The notes: generated by a model not told the origin, from the sequence alone. Counted from the stretch's first letter, positions 43,184 to 52,967 are shown. The stretch: DNA of 64,000 nucleotides from Actinomycetota bacterium (GCA_016185275.1 JACPNX010000044.1:62001-126000); one strand, 5' to 3'. Program-made: numbers and translations.

Positions 43184-43197
43184 TAGAACAAGTTTCA
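43184..43197. promoter_or_regulatory. KstR-like operator overlapping a start codon
   Basis: TAGAACAAGTTTCA matches the published actinobacterial KstR consensus TnnAACnnGTTnnA at every fixed position. The last A is the first base of the ATG at 43197. KstR is the TetR-family repressor of cholesterol catabolism. A repressor bound here would cover the start of the PPOX gene. Chance occurrence is possible, but the motif is AT-rich in a GC-rich background. Confidence 0.45.
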
Positions 43198-43658
43198 TGC
43201 CGAAGCGCCGCGACCAGGTCCGCATGACGCCCGCCGAGGTGGACGCCTTCCTCCACGGGCGCCACACCATGAACATCGCCACGATCAACCACGACGGCAC
43301 GATCCACCTCGTGGCCATGTGGTACGGCTTCGTCGACGGCGACCCGGTGTTCGAGACCTACGCCCGCAGCCAGAAGGTGCTGAACCTGCGCCGTGACCCG
43401 CGCCTCACCGCGCTGGTCGAGGACGGCGACGCCTACGAGAACCTCCGAGGCGTCGAGCTGGTCGGCACCGGCGAGGTGATCGAATCGCGCGACGTCATCC
43501 AGGCCGCCGCCGAGGACGTGGTGCACCGGTACCTCGACCTCCCGGACGGCACGGACGTCGCCGACATCGCGGCGGCGATGTCGGCCAAGCGGGTGGCCAT
43601 CCGCGTCCGCGCCGAAAAGGTCGTCTCGTGGGACCACCGCAAGCTGCCCACGGGGTGA
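43197..43658 (+). CDS. PPOX-class F420-dependent oxidoreductase (153 aa)
   Basis: This is a split-barrel flavin/F420-binding fold: MTPAEVDAFLHGRHTMNIATINHDGTIHLVAMWYGFVDGDPVFET, then SQKVLNLRRDPRLTALVEDG and LRGVELVGTGEVI, which is typical of small F420-dependent pyridoxamine-oxidase-like reductases. Substrates of such enzymes range from biliverdin to nitroaromatics and quinones; none can be chosen here. ATG 43197 coincides with the end of a KstR-like motif. Confidence 0.85.
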   Translation: MPKRRDQVRMTPAEVDAFLHGRHTMNIATINHDGTIHLVAMWYGFVDGDPVFETYARSQKVLNLRRDPRLTALVEDGDAYENLRGVELVGTGEVIESRDVIQAAAEDVVHRYLDLPDGTDVADIAAAMSAKRVAIRVRAEKVVSWDHRKLPTG

Positions 43659-43691
43659 TCGCCGCCGGCGCGGCCCGGTACCGTGCGGCGC

Positions 43692-44378
43692 ATGGGAGAG
43701 ATCGTCCAGTTCCCCAGCAACGGCCACGAGGCCCAGGGCTACCTGAGCGTCCCCGCCGGCGGTGCCGGACCCGGCCTCGTCGTGATCCAGGAGTGGTGGG
43801 GCCTCGTCCCCCACGTCGAGGACGTCTGTGACCGGTTCGCCGCCGAAAGGTTCGTGGCGCTGGCGCCCGACCTGTATCACGGCAAGACCACCACCGAGCC
43901 CGACGAGGCCGGCAAGCTCATGATGGCCATGAACCTCGACCAGGCCGGGCGGGACATGGCCGGTGCCGTGCACTTCCTCCAGCGGCACGACGCCGTCACG
44001 GGCGAGGCGCTCGGCGTCACCGGCTTCTGCATGGGCGGCGGCCTCGCCCTGGTGCTCGCCTGCCAGCAGCCCGAGGCCGTCAAGGCCTGCGTGCCCTGGT
44101 ACGGCATCATCCCGTGGGAGCACGCCGAACCGGACTGGTCGGCGCTCCAGGCCAAGGTGCTGGGCCACTTCGCCTCGGAGGACGGGTTCTTCACGCCCGA
44201 CAAGGCCCGTGCGCTCGAGTCCAAGCTGCGCGACCTCGGCAAGGACGTCCGGTTCGAGATCCACGAAGGCGCGGACCACGCCTTCTTCAACGACACCCGG
44301 CCCGAGGTGTACGACGAGGACGCCGCCCGCGCGGCGTGGGCCAGCACGATCTCGTTCCTCCACGACACGCTCGGCTGA
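43692..44378 (+). CDS. Dienelactone hydrolase family protein (228 aa)
   Basis: This alpha/beta hydrolase has the dienelactone-hydrolase nucleophile motif G-F-C-M-G-G-G (about residues 111-117), the QEWWGL segment near the N-terminus and the C-terminal catalytic His in EGADHAFFN. The catalytic Cys makes it a DLH-type enzyme acting on lactones or similar esters. ATG 43692 is used; a GTG nine bases upstream is possible. The DUF885 gene follows after 10 bp. Confidence 0.9.
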   Translation: MGEIVQFPSNGHEAQGYLSVPAGGAGPGLVVIQEWWGLVPHVEDVCDRFAAERFVALAPDLYHGKTTTEPDEAGKLMMAMNLDQAGRDMAGAVHFLQRHDAVTGEALGVTGFCMGGGLALVLACQQPEAVKACVPWYGIIPWEHAEPDWSALQAKVLGHFASEDGFFTPDKARALESKLRDLGKDVRFEIHEGADHAFFNDTRPEVYDEDAARAAWASTISFLHDTLG

Positions 44379-44388
44379 GGGCCACCCC

Positions 44389-45597
44389 GTGAACCCGGGC
44401 GCCACGGACGCCGACGCCGTCGCCGTCGAGCGCTACCTGGCCCTCGGGCTGGCCCTCGGTCGCCACCTCGACGGCCTCGTCGACGCGTACTACGGACCGC
44501 CCGACCTGGCCGCGCGCGCCGCGGCCGGCGCACCGCAGCCGCTCCCCGCGCTGGCCGCCGACGCCCGGCGCCTCGTCGCCGACCTCGACGCGGGCGTGCC
44601 GGGCCTGTCCGACGCCCGCCGGCGCTGGGTCCGCGCGCAGGTCCTCGGGTTGCACACCGTCGCCCGCAAGCTCGCCGGCGAGGACATCGACTACCGCGAC
44701 GAGGTCGAGGCCTGCTACGGCGTGCGCCCCGACGCCGTCCCGGAGGACGCCATCGCCGAGGCCCACCGCTCGCTCGACGAGGCGCTGCCCGGCCGCGGCC
44801 CGGTGCGCGACCGGTACGTGAACTGGCGGCGGTCCCAGGAGGTGCCCGGCCATCTGCTCGAGCCGGCCGTGCGGTCGCTGGCCGAAGACCTGAGGGAGCG
44901 CACCGGGCGCACGTTCGGCCTCCCCGAGGGCGAGCACGTGGACTGGGTGTTCGAGACCGGCAAGCCCTGGGCCGGCTTCAACTACTACCTCGGCGATCTG
45001 CGCAGCCGCGTCGCCATCAACGTCGACCTGCCCGTCTTTTCGACCGTGCTCGGTCACCTCGTGGCCCATGAGGCGTATCCCGGTCACCACACCGAGCACT
45101 GCCGCAAGGAGGTCGGCATCGTGCGCCGGCGCCGCCACCTCGAGGAGACGATCTTCCTCGTGGGGACGCCCCAGTGCCTGCTCGCCGAGGGCCTGGCCGA
45201 CCTTGCCCTCGAGGCGCTCGTCGGCGAGCATCCCGAACCCCTGCTGGCCGAGCACCTTCGCCCCCTCGGCATCCCCTACGACGCCGACGTGGCGGCTCGG
45301 GTGGCCTCGGCCGCGGCCACGCTCGGCGCGGTGCGCGGGAACCTGGCGCTTCGGCTCCACGTCGACGGAGCCGATCCCGAGGTGGTGGTCGGCGAGGCGG
45401 AGCGCTGGCTCCTGCTGCCCCGCGAGCGGGCCGAGAAGCAGGTGCGCTTCCTCACCGACCCGACCTGGCGCGCGTACATCTTCTGCTACGTCGAGGGGGT
45501 CGAGCTGTGCCGTCGCTTCGTGGCCGGCGATGCCGCCCGCTTCGAGCAGCTCATCACCGAGCCGCTCCTGCCCGCCGACCTGGCCGCCGCCGCGTAA
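44389..45597 (+). CDS. DUF885-like protein with HEAYPGHH motif (402 aa)
   Basis: The C-terminal half contains HLVAHEAYPGHHTEHCRKE (about residues 225-243), the signature of the DUF885 family. It resembles a zinc metallopeptidase site with His-Glu and a second His pair. The protein is predicted helical and soluble, with no signal peptide. GTG 44389 follows the dienelactone hydrolase stop by 10 bp, so they are likely cotranscribed. DUF885 members are mostly uncharacterised. Confidence 0.8.
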   Translation: MNPGATDADAVAVERYLALGLALGRHLDGLVDAYYGPPDLAARAAAGAPQPLPALAADARRLVADLDAGVPGLSDARRRWVRAQVLGLHTVARKLAGEDIDYRDEVEACYGVRPDAVPEDAIAEAHRSLDEALPGRGPVRDRYVNWRRSQEVPGHLLEPAVRSLAEDLRERTGRTFGLPEGEHVDWVFETGKPWAGFNYYLGDLRSRVAINVDLPVFSTVLGHLVAHEAYPGHHTEHCRKEVGIVRRRRHLEETIFLVGTPQCLLAEGLADLALEALVGEHPEPLLAEHLRPLGIPYDADVAARVASAAATLGAVRGNLALRLHVDGADPEVVVGEAERWLLLPRERAEKQVRFLTDPTWRAYIFCYVEGVELCRRFVAGDAARFEQLITEPLLPADLAAAA

Positions 45598-45639
45598 GCC
45601 GGCCGGGGCCGCCCCGCGGCACGGCTACCGTCGGCCGCC

Positions 45640-46908
45640 GTGATCGACGTCAGGCTGCTGCGCGACGAACCCGAGCGGGTGCGCGCCTCGCAGCGGGCGC
45701 GGCGCGCCGACCCCGGCCTGGTCGACGCCGCGCTGGCCGCCGACGAGGCACGGCGGGGCGCCATCGGCCGGTTCGAGGCGCTGCGGGCCGAGCAGCGCTC
45801 GATCGGTGCCGGCATCCCCAGCGCCGCGGCCGACGAGAAGGCCGCGCTGCTGGCCCGCACCAAGGACCTGGCCGTGGACGTGAAGGCCGCGCAGGTCGAG
45901 CTCGACGAAGCGGAGGCCGCCTTCGATGCCGCGCTGCGAGCGATCGACAACGTCATCGTCGACGGCGTCCCCGAGGGGGGCGAGGAGGACTTCGTGGTCC
46001 TCGACGAGATCGGCACGCTCCCCGACATCGCGGACCCGCGCGATCACCTCGCGATCGGCGAGGCGCTCGGCATGATCGACGTCGAGCGCGGCGTCAAGGT
46101 CTCCGGCAGCCGCTTCTACTACCTGACCGGTTGGGGGGCCCGGCTCGAGCTGGCGCTGGTGAACCTGGCCATGGCGCAGGCGATCGAGACCGGCTTCACG
46201 CCGATGGTCGTGCCCGCGCTGGTGCGCCCCGCGGCCATGGAGGGCACCGGCTTCCTCGGGCAGGCCGCCGAGAACGTGTACCGGCTGGAGGCCGACGACC
46301 TGTACCTCGTGGGCACGGCCGAGGTCCCCCTCGCCGGTTACCACATGGGCGAGGTGCTCGACGGAGCGGCGCTGCCCCTGCGCTACGCCGGCCTGTCGCC
46401 GTGCTTCCGGCGCGAGGCGGGCACCTACGGCAAGGACACGCGTGGCATCTTCCGCGTCCACCAGTTCGACAAGGTGGAGATGTTCTCCTACACGCACCCC
46501 GACGACGCCGAGGCGGAGCACGAGCGTCTGCTCGGCTGGGAGAAGCGGTTCCTGTCCGCGTTGGAGCTCCCGTTCCGCGTGATCGACGTGGCCGCCGGCG
46601 ACCTCGGCGCGTCCGCCGCCCGCAAGTTCGACTGCGAGGCCTGGATCCCGAGCCAGGGGCGCTACCGCGAGCTGACCTCGGCGTCGAACTGCACCACGTT
46701 CCAGAGCCGCCGGCTCGACATCCGCGCCCGCGGCGACGACGGCCGGCCCGCTCCGGTGGCCACGCTCAACGGGACGCTGTGCGCCGTGACCCGCACCATC
46801 GTCGCCCTGCTGGAGAACCACCAGCAGCCGGACGGATCGGTGCGCGTGCCGGCCGCGCTGCAACCCCACCTCGGCGTCGACACGCTGCGCCCGGGGGAGG
46901 ACCGTTGA
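45640..46908 (+). CDS. serS: Seryl-tRNA synthetase (422 aa)
   Basis: Class II aminoacyl-tRNA synthetase. The N-terminal coiled-coil arm (about 1-105, starting [13 protein letters not shown]) binds the tRNA long arm. Motif 2 is in [26 protein letters not shown], and motif 3 near [32 protein letters not shown] is the serine-binding TXE region (here GTAEVPL). GTG 45640 gives the canonical N-terminus. The stop overlaps the TTG of the DJ-1 gene. Confidence 0.97.
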   Translation: MIDVRLLRDEPERVRASQRARRADPGLVDAALAADEARRGAIGRFEALRAEQRSIGAGIPSAAADEKAALLARTKDLAVDVKAAQVELDEAEAAFDAALRAIDNVIVDGVPEGGEEDFVVLDEIGTLPDIADPRDHLAIGEALGMIDVERGVKVSGSRFYYLTGWGARLELALVNLAMAQAIETGFTPMVVPALVRPAAMEGTGFLGQAAENVYRLEADDLYLVGTAEVPLAGYHMGEVLDGAALPLRYAGLSPCFRREAGTYGKDTRGIFRVHQFDKVEMFSYTHPDDAEAEHERLLGWEKRFLSALELPFRVIDVAAGDLGASAARKFDCEAWIPSQGRYRELTSASNCTTFQSRRLDIRARGDDGRPAPVATLNGTLCAVTRTIVALLENHQQPDGSVRVPAALQPHLGVDTLRPGEDR

Positions 46909-47501
46909 GCGAGCCGAGCACGATCGGCATCTTCGTGTTCGACGACGTCGAGGAGCTCGACGCCGTCGGTCCCTGGGAGGTGCTCGCCTACTGGACGCGC
47001 ACGTGGCCCGAGGACGGTTGGCGCGTCGTCACGCTCTCGCCGGACGGAGGCCCGGTGCGCTGCGCCAAGGGCCTGCGCATCACGCCCGACCACGGGTACG
47101 AGGACGCACCGGCGCTCGACGTCGTGGTCCACCCGGGCGGCCGCGGCACCCGTGCGATGACGGCCGACGAGGCGGCGCTGGCCCGGGTGCGGGCATGGGC
47201 CGGGCGGGCGCAGCTCATGGCCAGCGTGTGCACCGGTGCGCTGGTCTACGCGGCGGCCGGGTTGCTGCGGGACCGGCCGGCGACGACGTACTGGTCGGCG
47301 TTCGACGAGCTGCTCGCGCTCGACCCGAGCATCGAGGCGCGCCCCGAGGACCGCTTCGTCGACGACGGCGACGTGCTCACGTCCGCCGGTGTCTCCGCCG
47401 GCATCGACCTCGCCCTGCATCTCGTCGTGCGGCTGGCCTCGCTGGAGCGGGGCCGCCAGGTCCGCAGGGGCATCCAGTACGACCCGCAGCCGCCGTGCTG
47501 A
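46905..47501 (+). CDS. DJ-1/PfpI (GATase1-like) family protein (198 aa)
   Basis: This is a glutamine-amidotransferase-like fold. [21 protein letters not shown] at the N-terminus carries the conserved Glu, and the nucleophile elbow is [16 protein letters not shown] with Cys near residue 106. This resembles AraC-type regulator N-domains and isonitrile hydratases, but no helix-turn-helix is present. TTG 46905 overlaps the serS stop (TTGA) and follows a GGGGGAGG site, so it is coupled to serS. Confidence 0.85.
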   Translation: MSEPSTIGIFVFDDVEELDAVGPWEVLAYWTRTWPEDGWRVVTLSPDGGPVRCAKGLRITPDHGYEDAPALDVVVHPGGRGTRAMTADEAALARVRAWAGRAQLMASVCTGALVYAAAGLLRDRPATTYWSAFDELLALDPSIEARPEDRFVDDGDVLTSAGVSAGIDLALHLVVRLASLERGRQVRRGIQYDPQPPC

Positions 47502-47563
47502 CGCACGACCGTGCCGCGCTCGGCCCGCGCCTGCTCGCGGACCGGGTCTGAGCGGCCCGGGTG

Positions 47564-48640
47564 ATGAACCGATGCGACGTGGTGGTGGTCGGCGCCGGCG
47601 TCATGGGTGCGGCGACGGCATGGACGCTGGCGCGCGAGGGCCGCGACGTCGTGCTCCTCGAGCGCTACGCCCCCGGGCACGATCGGGGCTCCAGCCACGG
47701 CGGCACCCGCATCTTCCGCCTCGCCTACGACGACCGGCGCTTCGTCCGCATGGCCCTCGAATCCCTGCCGCTGTGGCGCGAGCTCGAGTCGGACGCGGGC
47801 GAAGAGCTGCTGCAGACCGGCGCCGCCGTCGACCACGGGCCCCGCGCCGCGCTCGAACCCATCGCGGCCGCGCTGGCCGCCGAAGGCGTCGACCACGAAT
47901 GGCTCGCACCGGGCGAGGCGCACGAGCGCTGGCCCGGCATGCGCTTCGACGGCGCGGTGCTGTTCCACCCCGGCGGCGGCCGGTGCTTCGCCGAGCGGAC
48001 GGTGTCGGCGCTGTGCGCCCGGGCCGCGCACCATGGCGCCGACGTGCGCTTCGGGGCCGGCCGGGCCGAGGTCGTGCGGCGCGACGGCGCCGCGTCCGTG
48101 CTGGTCCGGGCCGGCGGCGAGGAGTGGGAGGCCCGCGTCGCGGTGGTGACGGCGGGGGCCTGGGTGGGCGAGGTGGTGGCCGGTCTGGGGATCGAGCTGC
48201 CGCCGCTGCGGGTCACGCTCGAGCAGGTGCAGCACTTCCGTCCCCGCGACGGCGGTGGGATCGATCCGCACCCGGACTGGCCGTCGTTCATCCACCACCG
48301 CGCCGACGGCGCGGCCGTCTACGGGCTGGCGACGCCGGGGGAGGGCGTCAAGGTCGACGAGCACCACGCCGGCCGGGCCGTCGACCCCGAGCACGACGAC
48401 CGGCTGGCCGACCCGGTGCGGCGGGCCGCACTGTGCCGCTACGTCGCCGACTGGTTCCCGGGTCTCGAACCCAACCCGGTCCACATGGCGACCTGCCTGT
48501 ACACGTCGACACCCGACGACTCGTTCGTCCTCGAGCGGCGGGGCCCGATCGTCGTGGGCTCACCGTGTTCGGGCCACGGGTTCAAGTTCGCGCCGTGGAT
48601 CGGTCGCCAGTTGGCCCGCCTGGCCAGCTCCCGCTCCTGA
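47564..48640 (+). CDS. FAD-dependent amine oxidase, MSOX/MTOX-like (358 aa)
   Basis: The N-terminal Rossmann motif VVVVGAGVMGAATAWTLA is followed by the LLERYAPGHDRGSSHGGTRIFRLAY segment typical of monomeric sarcosine oxidase and N-methyltryptophan oxidase. The Cys in ATCLYTSTPD matches the covalent FAD attachment position in MSOX, and CSGHGFKFAPWIG is the C-terminal FAD loop. It probably oxidises a secondary amine, making an aldehyde and H2O2. ATG 47564 is chosen over GTG 47561. It ends 10 bp before the second inverted-repeat terminator. Confidence 0.88.
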   Translation: MNRCDVVVVGAGVMGAATAWTLAREGRDVVLLERYAPGHDRGSSHGGTRIFRLAYDDRRFVRMALESLPLWRELESDAGEELLQTGAAVDHGPRAALEPIAAALAAEGVDHEWLAPGEAHERWPGMRFDGAVLFHPGGGRCFAERTVSALCARAAHHGADVRFGAGRAEVVRRDGAASVLVRAGGEEWEARVAVVTAGAWVGEVVAGLGIELPPLRVTLEQVQHFRPRDGGGIDPHPDWPSFIHHRADGAAVYGLATPGEGVKVDEHHAGRAVDPEHDDRLADPVRRAALCRYVADWFPGLEPNPVHMATCLYTSTPDDSFVLERRGPIVVGSPCSGHGFKFAPWIGRQLARLASSRS

Positions 48641-48650
48641 CCCCCCGGAG

Positions 48651-48697
48651 TTCTTTGGTTCTTTGTCAGCGCCTCGCCACGCCAAAGACCCAAAGAA
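48651..48697. terminator. AT-rich inverted repeat between convergent genes, copy 2
   Basis: The left arm TTCTTTGGTTCTTTG (48651-48665) is identical to that at 34374. The right arm (48683-48697) matches its complement at 14 of 15 bases. The loop is again 17 nt and again begins TCAGCGC. It lies 10 bp after the amine oxidase stop and 34 bp before the stop of the convergent acyl-CoA dehydrogenase. A bidirectional terminator is the most economical explanation. Confidence 0.8.
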
Positions 48698-48731
48698 TTG
48701 TGGCGGGCACGGGCACGGGCACGGGGACGGC

Positions 48732-50315
48732 TCAGGCGACGAGGCGGCGGGCGATCACCTTGAGGCACAGCGTCTCGTCGGCGCCTTCGAAGATCGACAG
48801 GACGCGGGCGTCGACGAAGTACCGGCTCACGTCGTACTCCTCGGCGTAGCCCATGCCGCCGTGGATCTGCATCGCCTCGCGGGTGACCCACTCGGCCGCC
48901 TTGCACACGTAGGCCTTGACCATCGAGGCCTCGAGCGTGCCCTCGCCCTTCGCCATCAGCTTGGCCACCTGGTAGGCGAACTGCCGGGCGGCCTGGGTGA
49001 TCACCGCCATGCGGGCCAGCTTGGCCCTGGTGAGCTGGTAGTCGCCGATGGGACGGCCGAACACGACGCGGTCCTGCGCGTACTGGCGGGCCGCTTCGTA
49101 CGCGGCCTGCATGACGCCGACGGCGCGCGCCGCGGTCTGCAGCCGGCCGTTCTCGAACCCGGCCATCTGGTAGTAGAAGCCCTTGCCCTGGCCGGACTCC
49201 ATGCCGATCAGGTTCTCGGCGGGCACGAACCAGCTGTCGAAGGCGATCTCGTAGGAGTGCATGCCGCGGTAGCCGACCGTGTCGATCGGGCGGCCCTCCA
49301 TCTTCCCGCCGCCGGGCGCGCCGTCGAGCGCCTCCTGGACCAGCTCGAAGCCGTGCGAGTCGCCACGCTGCTTCGGCACGATGAACAGCGACAGGCCCCG
49401 GTGGCCCTTGGAGCGGTCCGGGTCGGTACGGGCCAGCACGACCAGCACGTCGGCCCGGGCCCCGAACGTGCACCACGTCTTGACGCCGTTCAGCAGCCAG
49501 CCGCCGCCGGTCGTGGTGGCGGTGACCTTCACGCCGGCGACGTCGGAGCCGTAGTCGGGCTCGGTCACGGCGATCGCGTTCATCACCTCGGTGGTGGCCA
49601 GCTTGGGCAGCCACTCCTGCTTCTGCTCCTCCGTCCCGCCGGCGAGCAGGGCGCGGGTGAGGATCTCGGGGCGGGTGATCAGCGACCCGCCGACGCCGAG
49701 CGACCCGCGCGACAGCTCCTCGGTGGCGACCACCATGGCGATGTACTCGCCCTCGCCGCCGCTGCCGTAGCCGCCGTACTCCTCGGGGATCGACAGCCCG
49801 AAGGCGCCCATCTCGGCGAGCCCGGATATGACCGACTCGGGGATGTCGCCGTTCGTGCGGTGGACGTGCTCGGCGATCGGCTTCAGCTCGTTGTCGGCGA
49901 AGCGGCGGAAGGTGTCCTGCACCATCTCGAACTCCGGGTCGAGGTGGCGAGGGCCGGGTTCGTCGAGCGCGGCCAGGAAGGCCGGGTCGCGGTAGGCGGC
50001 GAGGAACGGGCGGCTGCCGTCGAGCGCGCCCGGCTCCACGCCCCACTCGGCCTCCCGGCCGAAGACCTTCGCCGCCAGGTCGTGGACGGCGTCGGCGACG
50101 AACGCGCAGGTGATACGGCCCTCGACGTCGCCCTTGGCGCCGTAGTCGAGCAGCGATCGGGCGGTGGCCACCCCCGACGCGGCGTGGGCGAGGTCGTAGG
50201 CGAGGACCTGGTGCTCGTCGATCGAGGAGGCGGCGAGGGTCCGGGTGGCGGCTTCGACCACCGAGGCGGCCTGCTCGACGACCTCCGCGGCGGCGGTGAG
50301 ATCGGGGGCGGTCAT
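48732..50315 (-). CDS. mcd: Methylsuccinyl-CoA dehydrogenase-like acyl-CoA dehydrogenase (527 aa)
   Basis: The acyl-CoA dehydrogenase core is preceded by an N-terminal helical extension of about 130 residues. In that extension LLDYGAKGDVEGRITCAFVADAV and KVFGREAEWGVEPGALD closely recall Mcd, the methylsuccinyl-CoA dehydrogenase of the ethylmalonyl-CoA pathway. The core has VTEPDYGSDVAGVKV, GVKTWCTF and a C-terminal IHGGMGYAEEYDVSRYF. Mcd makes mesaconyl-CoA from (2S)-methylsuccinyl-CoA during acetyl-CoA assimilation. The MaoC hydratase at 53105 could be the next enzyme. No ccr or mutase gene is in the window. Confidence 0.82.
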   Translation of the reverse strand: MTAPDLTAAAEVVEQAASVVEAATRTLAASSIDEHQVLAYDLAHAASGVATARSLLDYGAKGDVEGRITCAFVADAVHDLAAKVFGREAEWGVEPGALDGSRPFLAAYRDPAFLAALDEPGPRHLDPEFEMVQDTFRRFADNELKPIAEHVHRTNGDIPESVISGLAEMGAFGLSIPEEYGGYGSGGEGEYIAMVVATEELSRGSLGVGGSLITRPEILTRALLAGGTEEQKQEWLPKLATTEVMNAIAVTEPDYGSDVAGVKVTATTTGGGWLLNGVKTWCTFGARADVLVVLARTDPDRSKGHRGLSLFIVPKQRGDSHGFELVQEALDGAPGGGKMEGRPIDTVGYRGMHSYEIAFDSWFVPAENLIGMESGQGKGFYYQMAGFENGRLQTAARAVGVMQAAYEAARQYAQDRVVFGRPIGDYQLTRAKLARMAVITQAARQFAYQVAKLMAKGEGTLEASMVKAYVCKAAEWVTREAMQIHGGMGYAEEYDVSRYFVDARVLSIFEGADETLCLKVIARRLVA

Positions 50316-50324
50316 GCCGGGAGG

Positions 50325-52967
50325 CTAACGACGCGTCGGTTCCCCGCTCACATCGGTCAGGGGCATCCCGGGGTGGGCGTCGAGCCAGCCGATCAGGTCG
50401 CCGAGACCGAGCGGTTGGGCGATCACGAACCCCTGGGCGAGGTCGCAGCCGAGCCCTTCGAGCACCTCGATGGTGGCGTCGTCCTCGACGCCTTCGGCCA
50501 CCACGTCGAGGCCGAGGTTGTGGCCGAGATCGACGATCGAGCGGACGATCACGAGGTCGTCGGTGCGGCGGGCCACGCCGCTCACGAAGGACCGGTCGAT
50601 CTTGAGCTCGCGCACCGGCAGGTTCCGCAGGTAGGTGAGCGACGAGTACCCCGTGCCGAAGTCGTCGACGGCCGTGGCCACGCCGAGACGGCTGATGGCG
50701 CCGAGCACCTCGAGGGCGAGGCTCGGGTCGTCCATCAGCTGGGTCTCGGTCACCTCCAGGGTCAGCTCGCTGGGCGGGAGCGGGTGGAGGGCGAGCAGAT
50801 CGCCGAGCAGTGTCGGCAGGTCGGGGTCGTAGAGGTTGCGGACCGACAGGTTGACGGCCAGCCCGACGGGCGTGCCGGCCTGCCACCAGCGGGCGGCCTC
50901 GGCGATGGCGTGGCTGAGCACCCAGTGGGTGAGCGGGCGGACGAAGCCCGACAGCTCGGCCAGCTCGATGAACTCGGCGGGCAGCATCGTGCCGTGCTGG
51001 GGGTGGTCCCAGCGCACCAGCGCCTCGACCCGCACCGGCACCCGCGAGGGCAGCGCCAGCAGCGGCTGGTACTCGACCCGGAACTGGCCGGCTTCGAGTC
51101 CGTGGCGAAGCTCCGACAACAGGGTGAGGCGCCGGACGCTGCTGTGGTCCAGATCGGCCCGGTAGACGGCGTGGCCGGAGGCCGACCGCTTGGCCTGGTA
51201 CATGGCGACGTCGGCTCGCTGGGTCAGCTCGCTGGCATCGTCCGCGTGGTCGGGGAAGAGCGCGATCCCGATGCTGGCGTTGGTCTGCAGCCTGAGCTGG
51301 TCCAGCGTGAACGGCTCGAGCAGGGCGGCCCGGATGCGGTGGGCGACGATCTCGGCGCCCTCTTCGGACACATCGGTGGTGAGCAGGACCGCGAACTCGT
51401 CGCCGCCCAGGCGAGCCACGAGGTCGGCGTCGCGCAGCACGTCCTGGAGGCGGCCGCCGAGCTCGGTCAGCAGGCGGTCGCCGATGTGGTGGCCGAGCGT
51501 GTCGTTGACCTCCTTGAACTGGTCGAGGTCCATCACGAGCAACGCCACCTTCGACTCGGCCCTCGCCGCGCTGGCGAGCGCCCGGCCGACGTGGTCGCGC
51601 ATGAGCGTCCGGTTCGGCAGGCCGGTGAGGCCGTCGTAGAGGGCTTGGCGGCGCAACCGCCGGCTCGCCGTCACTTCGTTCGTGACGTCCTGGAGCGACA
51701 CGCACACGCTGTCGCCGGGCAGGGCGAACGCCTTCACCGCGGCGATCTGCTCGTTGTCCTGACCGGGCCGCAGAACCACCTCGTCGATCGCGAAGCTCGT
51801 GTGGTCCCGTGCGACGGTCGCCAGCCGGTGGTGCAGCCGCAGGTCCTCGACGAGGGGCAGAACCCCGATCAGCCGCCGGCCCGTCCAGGTGTGCAGCGGC
51901 CGGTTCATGATGCGGGCGGCCTCCGCGTTGGCGGCCACGATCTCGAGGGACTCGTCGTCGTCGCGGTCGGCGAGGCGCAGCACCACGAGGCCGAGCTCCA
52001 CGGTCTCGAAGATGTCGGCGTACTGGCGGACGCGCTCCTCGGTCCGCTTGCGCTCGCTGACGTCGACCATCACGCCGCGGGTGATCGCTCCGCCGCGCGT
52101 CGGCGTCACGGTCACAACGTCCTGGAGGTGGACCACCCCGCCGTCGGGCCGCACCATGCGGTACTCGAGCTCGTGGGACCGGCCGGCGCCGACCGCGGCC
52201 TGGTGCTCGGCGACGGCCCGGTCGCGGTCGTCGGCGTGGACGTGGGCGGCCCAGAACCCCTCCTGCAGCCAGGCGGCCAACGGCCAACCCAGGATCTCCT
52301 CCGCCCGCGGCCCGACGTAGCTGAACGACGAGGCGGCCGGGTCGGACTCCCACACGATCCCGTCGAGGCTCTCGAGCAGGTCCCGGTACCGGGCCCGCAC
52401 CCGCCGTTCGGCGCCGGCCACCGCGTTGACCGTCGCGACCGCCAGCGCCGTGCACACCGCGAAGGTCGGCACCATGACCTGGGCGAGGTCCGGCTTGGCG
52501 ACCAGGCTGACGACGGCGACACCGGCCATCGCACCCGCGCTGGCCAGGTAGGTGGTCCGCCGGCGGAAGAGGGCGGCGATGAGCGCCAGGTTGGCCACCA
52601 GGAGCAGGACGGCCGGGAGGTAGGTGCTGTGCGCCTGGAGGGGGAAGACGACCGGCAGCACGACGTCGCCGACCGCCAGCACCTCCGGGATGCGCCCGTG
52701 CCGCGCGTACAGCCGGTTGAGCACGATGTTGTAAGCGAGGCCGATGACCAGGACCGAGCCGGCGATCAGAGCCCGGTTGGGACCGATGTCGGGCAGCACG
52801 AGGGCGAAGACGGCCAGCCCGGCGATCGACGTGATGCGCAGGCGGATGGCCCGCTGCCACAGGTCGTCCCGCCAGGAGTCGATGAGGGCGTTGGCGGAGG
52901 GCGGGCGTGGCCGGGCCACGCGGCCAGTGGATGGCACCCGCTCATCTTCTCCCACTGCTCGACTCAT
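50325..52967 (-). CDS. Membrane GGDEF-EAL protein with two PAS-like domains (880 aa)
   Basis: After a short cytoplasmic start, six or so membrane helices (about 40-190) are followed by two PAS-like sensor segments (about 210-330 and 335-460). A GGDEF domain comes next (RLGGDEFAVLL intact, with the RDAD inhibitory-site RxxD five residues before it) and then an EAL domain (VEALVRWDH, DDFGTGYSSL, FVIAQPL). Both catalytic motifs look intact, so it could make and degrade cyclic di-GMP. ATG 52967 is preferred; the frame is open further upstream. It lies just upstream of mcd on the same strand (gap of 9 bp), so the two may be cotranscribed. Confidence 0.9.
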   Translation of the reverse strand: MSRAVGEDERVPSTGRVARPRPPSANALIDSWRDDLWQRAIRLRITSIAGLAVFALVLPDIGPNRALIAGSVLVIGLAYNIVLNRLYARHGRIPEVLAVGDVVLPVVFPLQAHSTYLPAVLLLVANLALIAALFRRRTTYLASAGAMAGVAVVSLVAKPDLAQVMVPTFAVCTALAVATVNAVAGAERRVRARYRDLLESLDGIVWESDPAASSFSYVGPRAEEILGWPLAAWLQEGFWAAHVHADDRDRAVAEHQAAVGAGRSHELEYRMVRPDGGVVHLQDVVTVTPTRGGAITRGVMVDVSERKRTEERVRQYADIFETVELGLVVLRLADRDDDESLEIVAANAEAARIMNRPLHTWTGRRLIGVLPLVEDLRLHHRLATVARDHTSFAIDEVVLRPGQDNEQIAAVKAFALPGDSVCVSLQDVTNEVTASRRLRRQALYDGLTGLPNRTLMRDHVGRALASAARAESKVALLVMDLDQFKEVNDTLGHHIGDRLLTELGGRLQDVLRDADLVARLGGDEFAVLLTTDVSEEGAEIVAHRIRAALLEPFTLDQLRLQTNASIGIALFPDHADDASELTQRADVAMYQAKRSASGHAVYRADLDHSSVRRLTLLSELRHGLEAGQFRVEYQPLLALPSRVPVRVEALVRWDHPQHGTMLPAEFIELAELSGFVRPLTHWVLSHAIAEAARWWQAGTPVGLAVNLSVRNLYDPDLPTLLGDLLALHPLPPSELTLEVTETQLMDDPSLALEVLGAISRLGVATAVDDFGTGYSSLTYLRNLPVRELKIDRSFVSGVARRTDDLVIVRSIVDLGHNLGLDVVAEGVEDDATIEVLEGLGCDLAQGFVIAQPLGLGDLIGWLDAHPGMPLTDVSGEPTRR

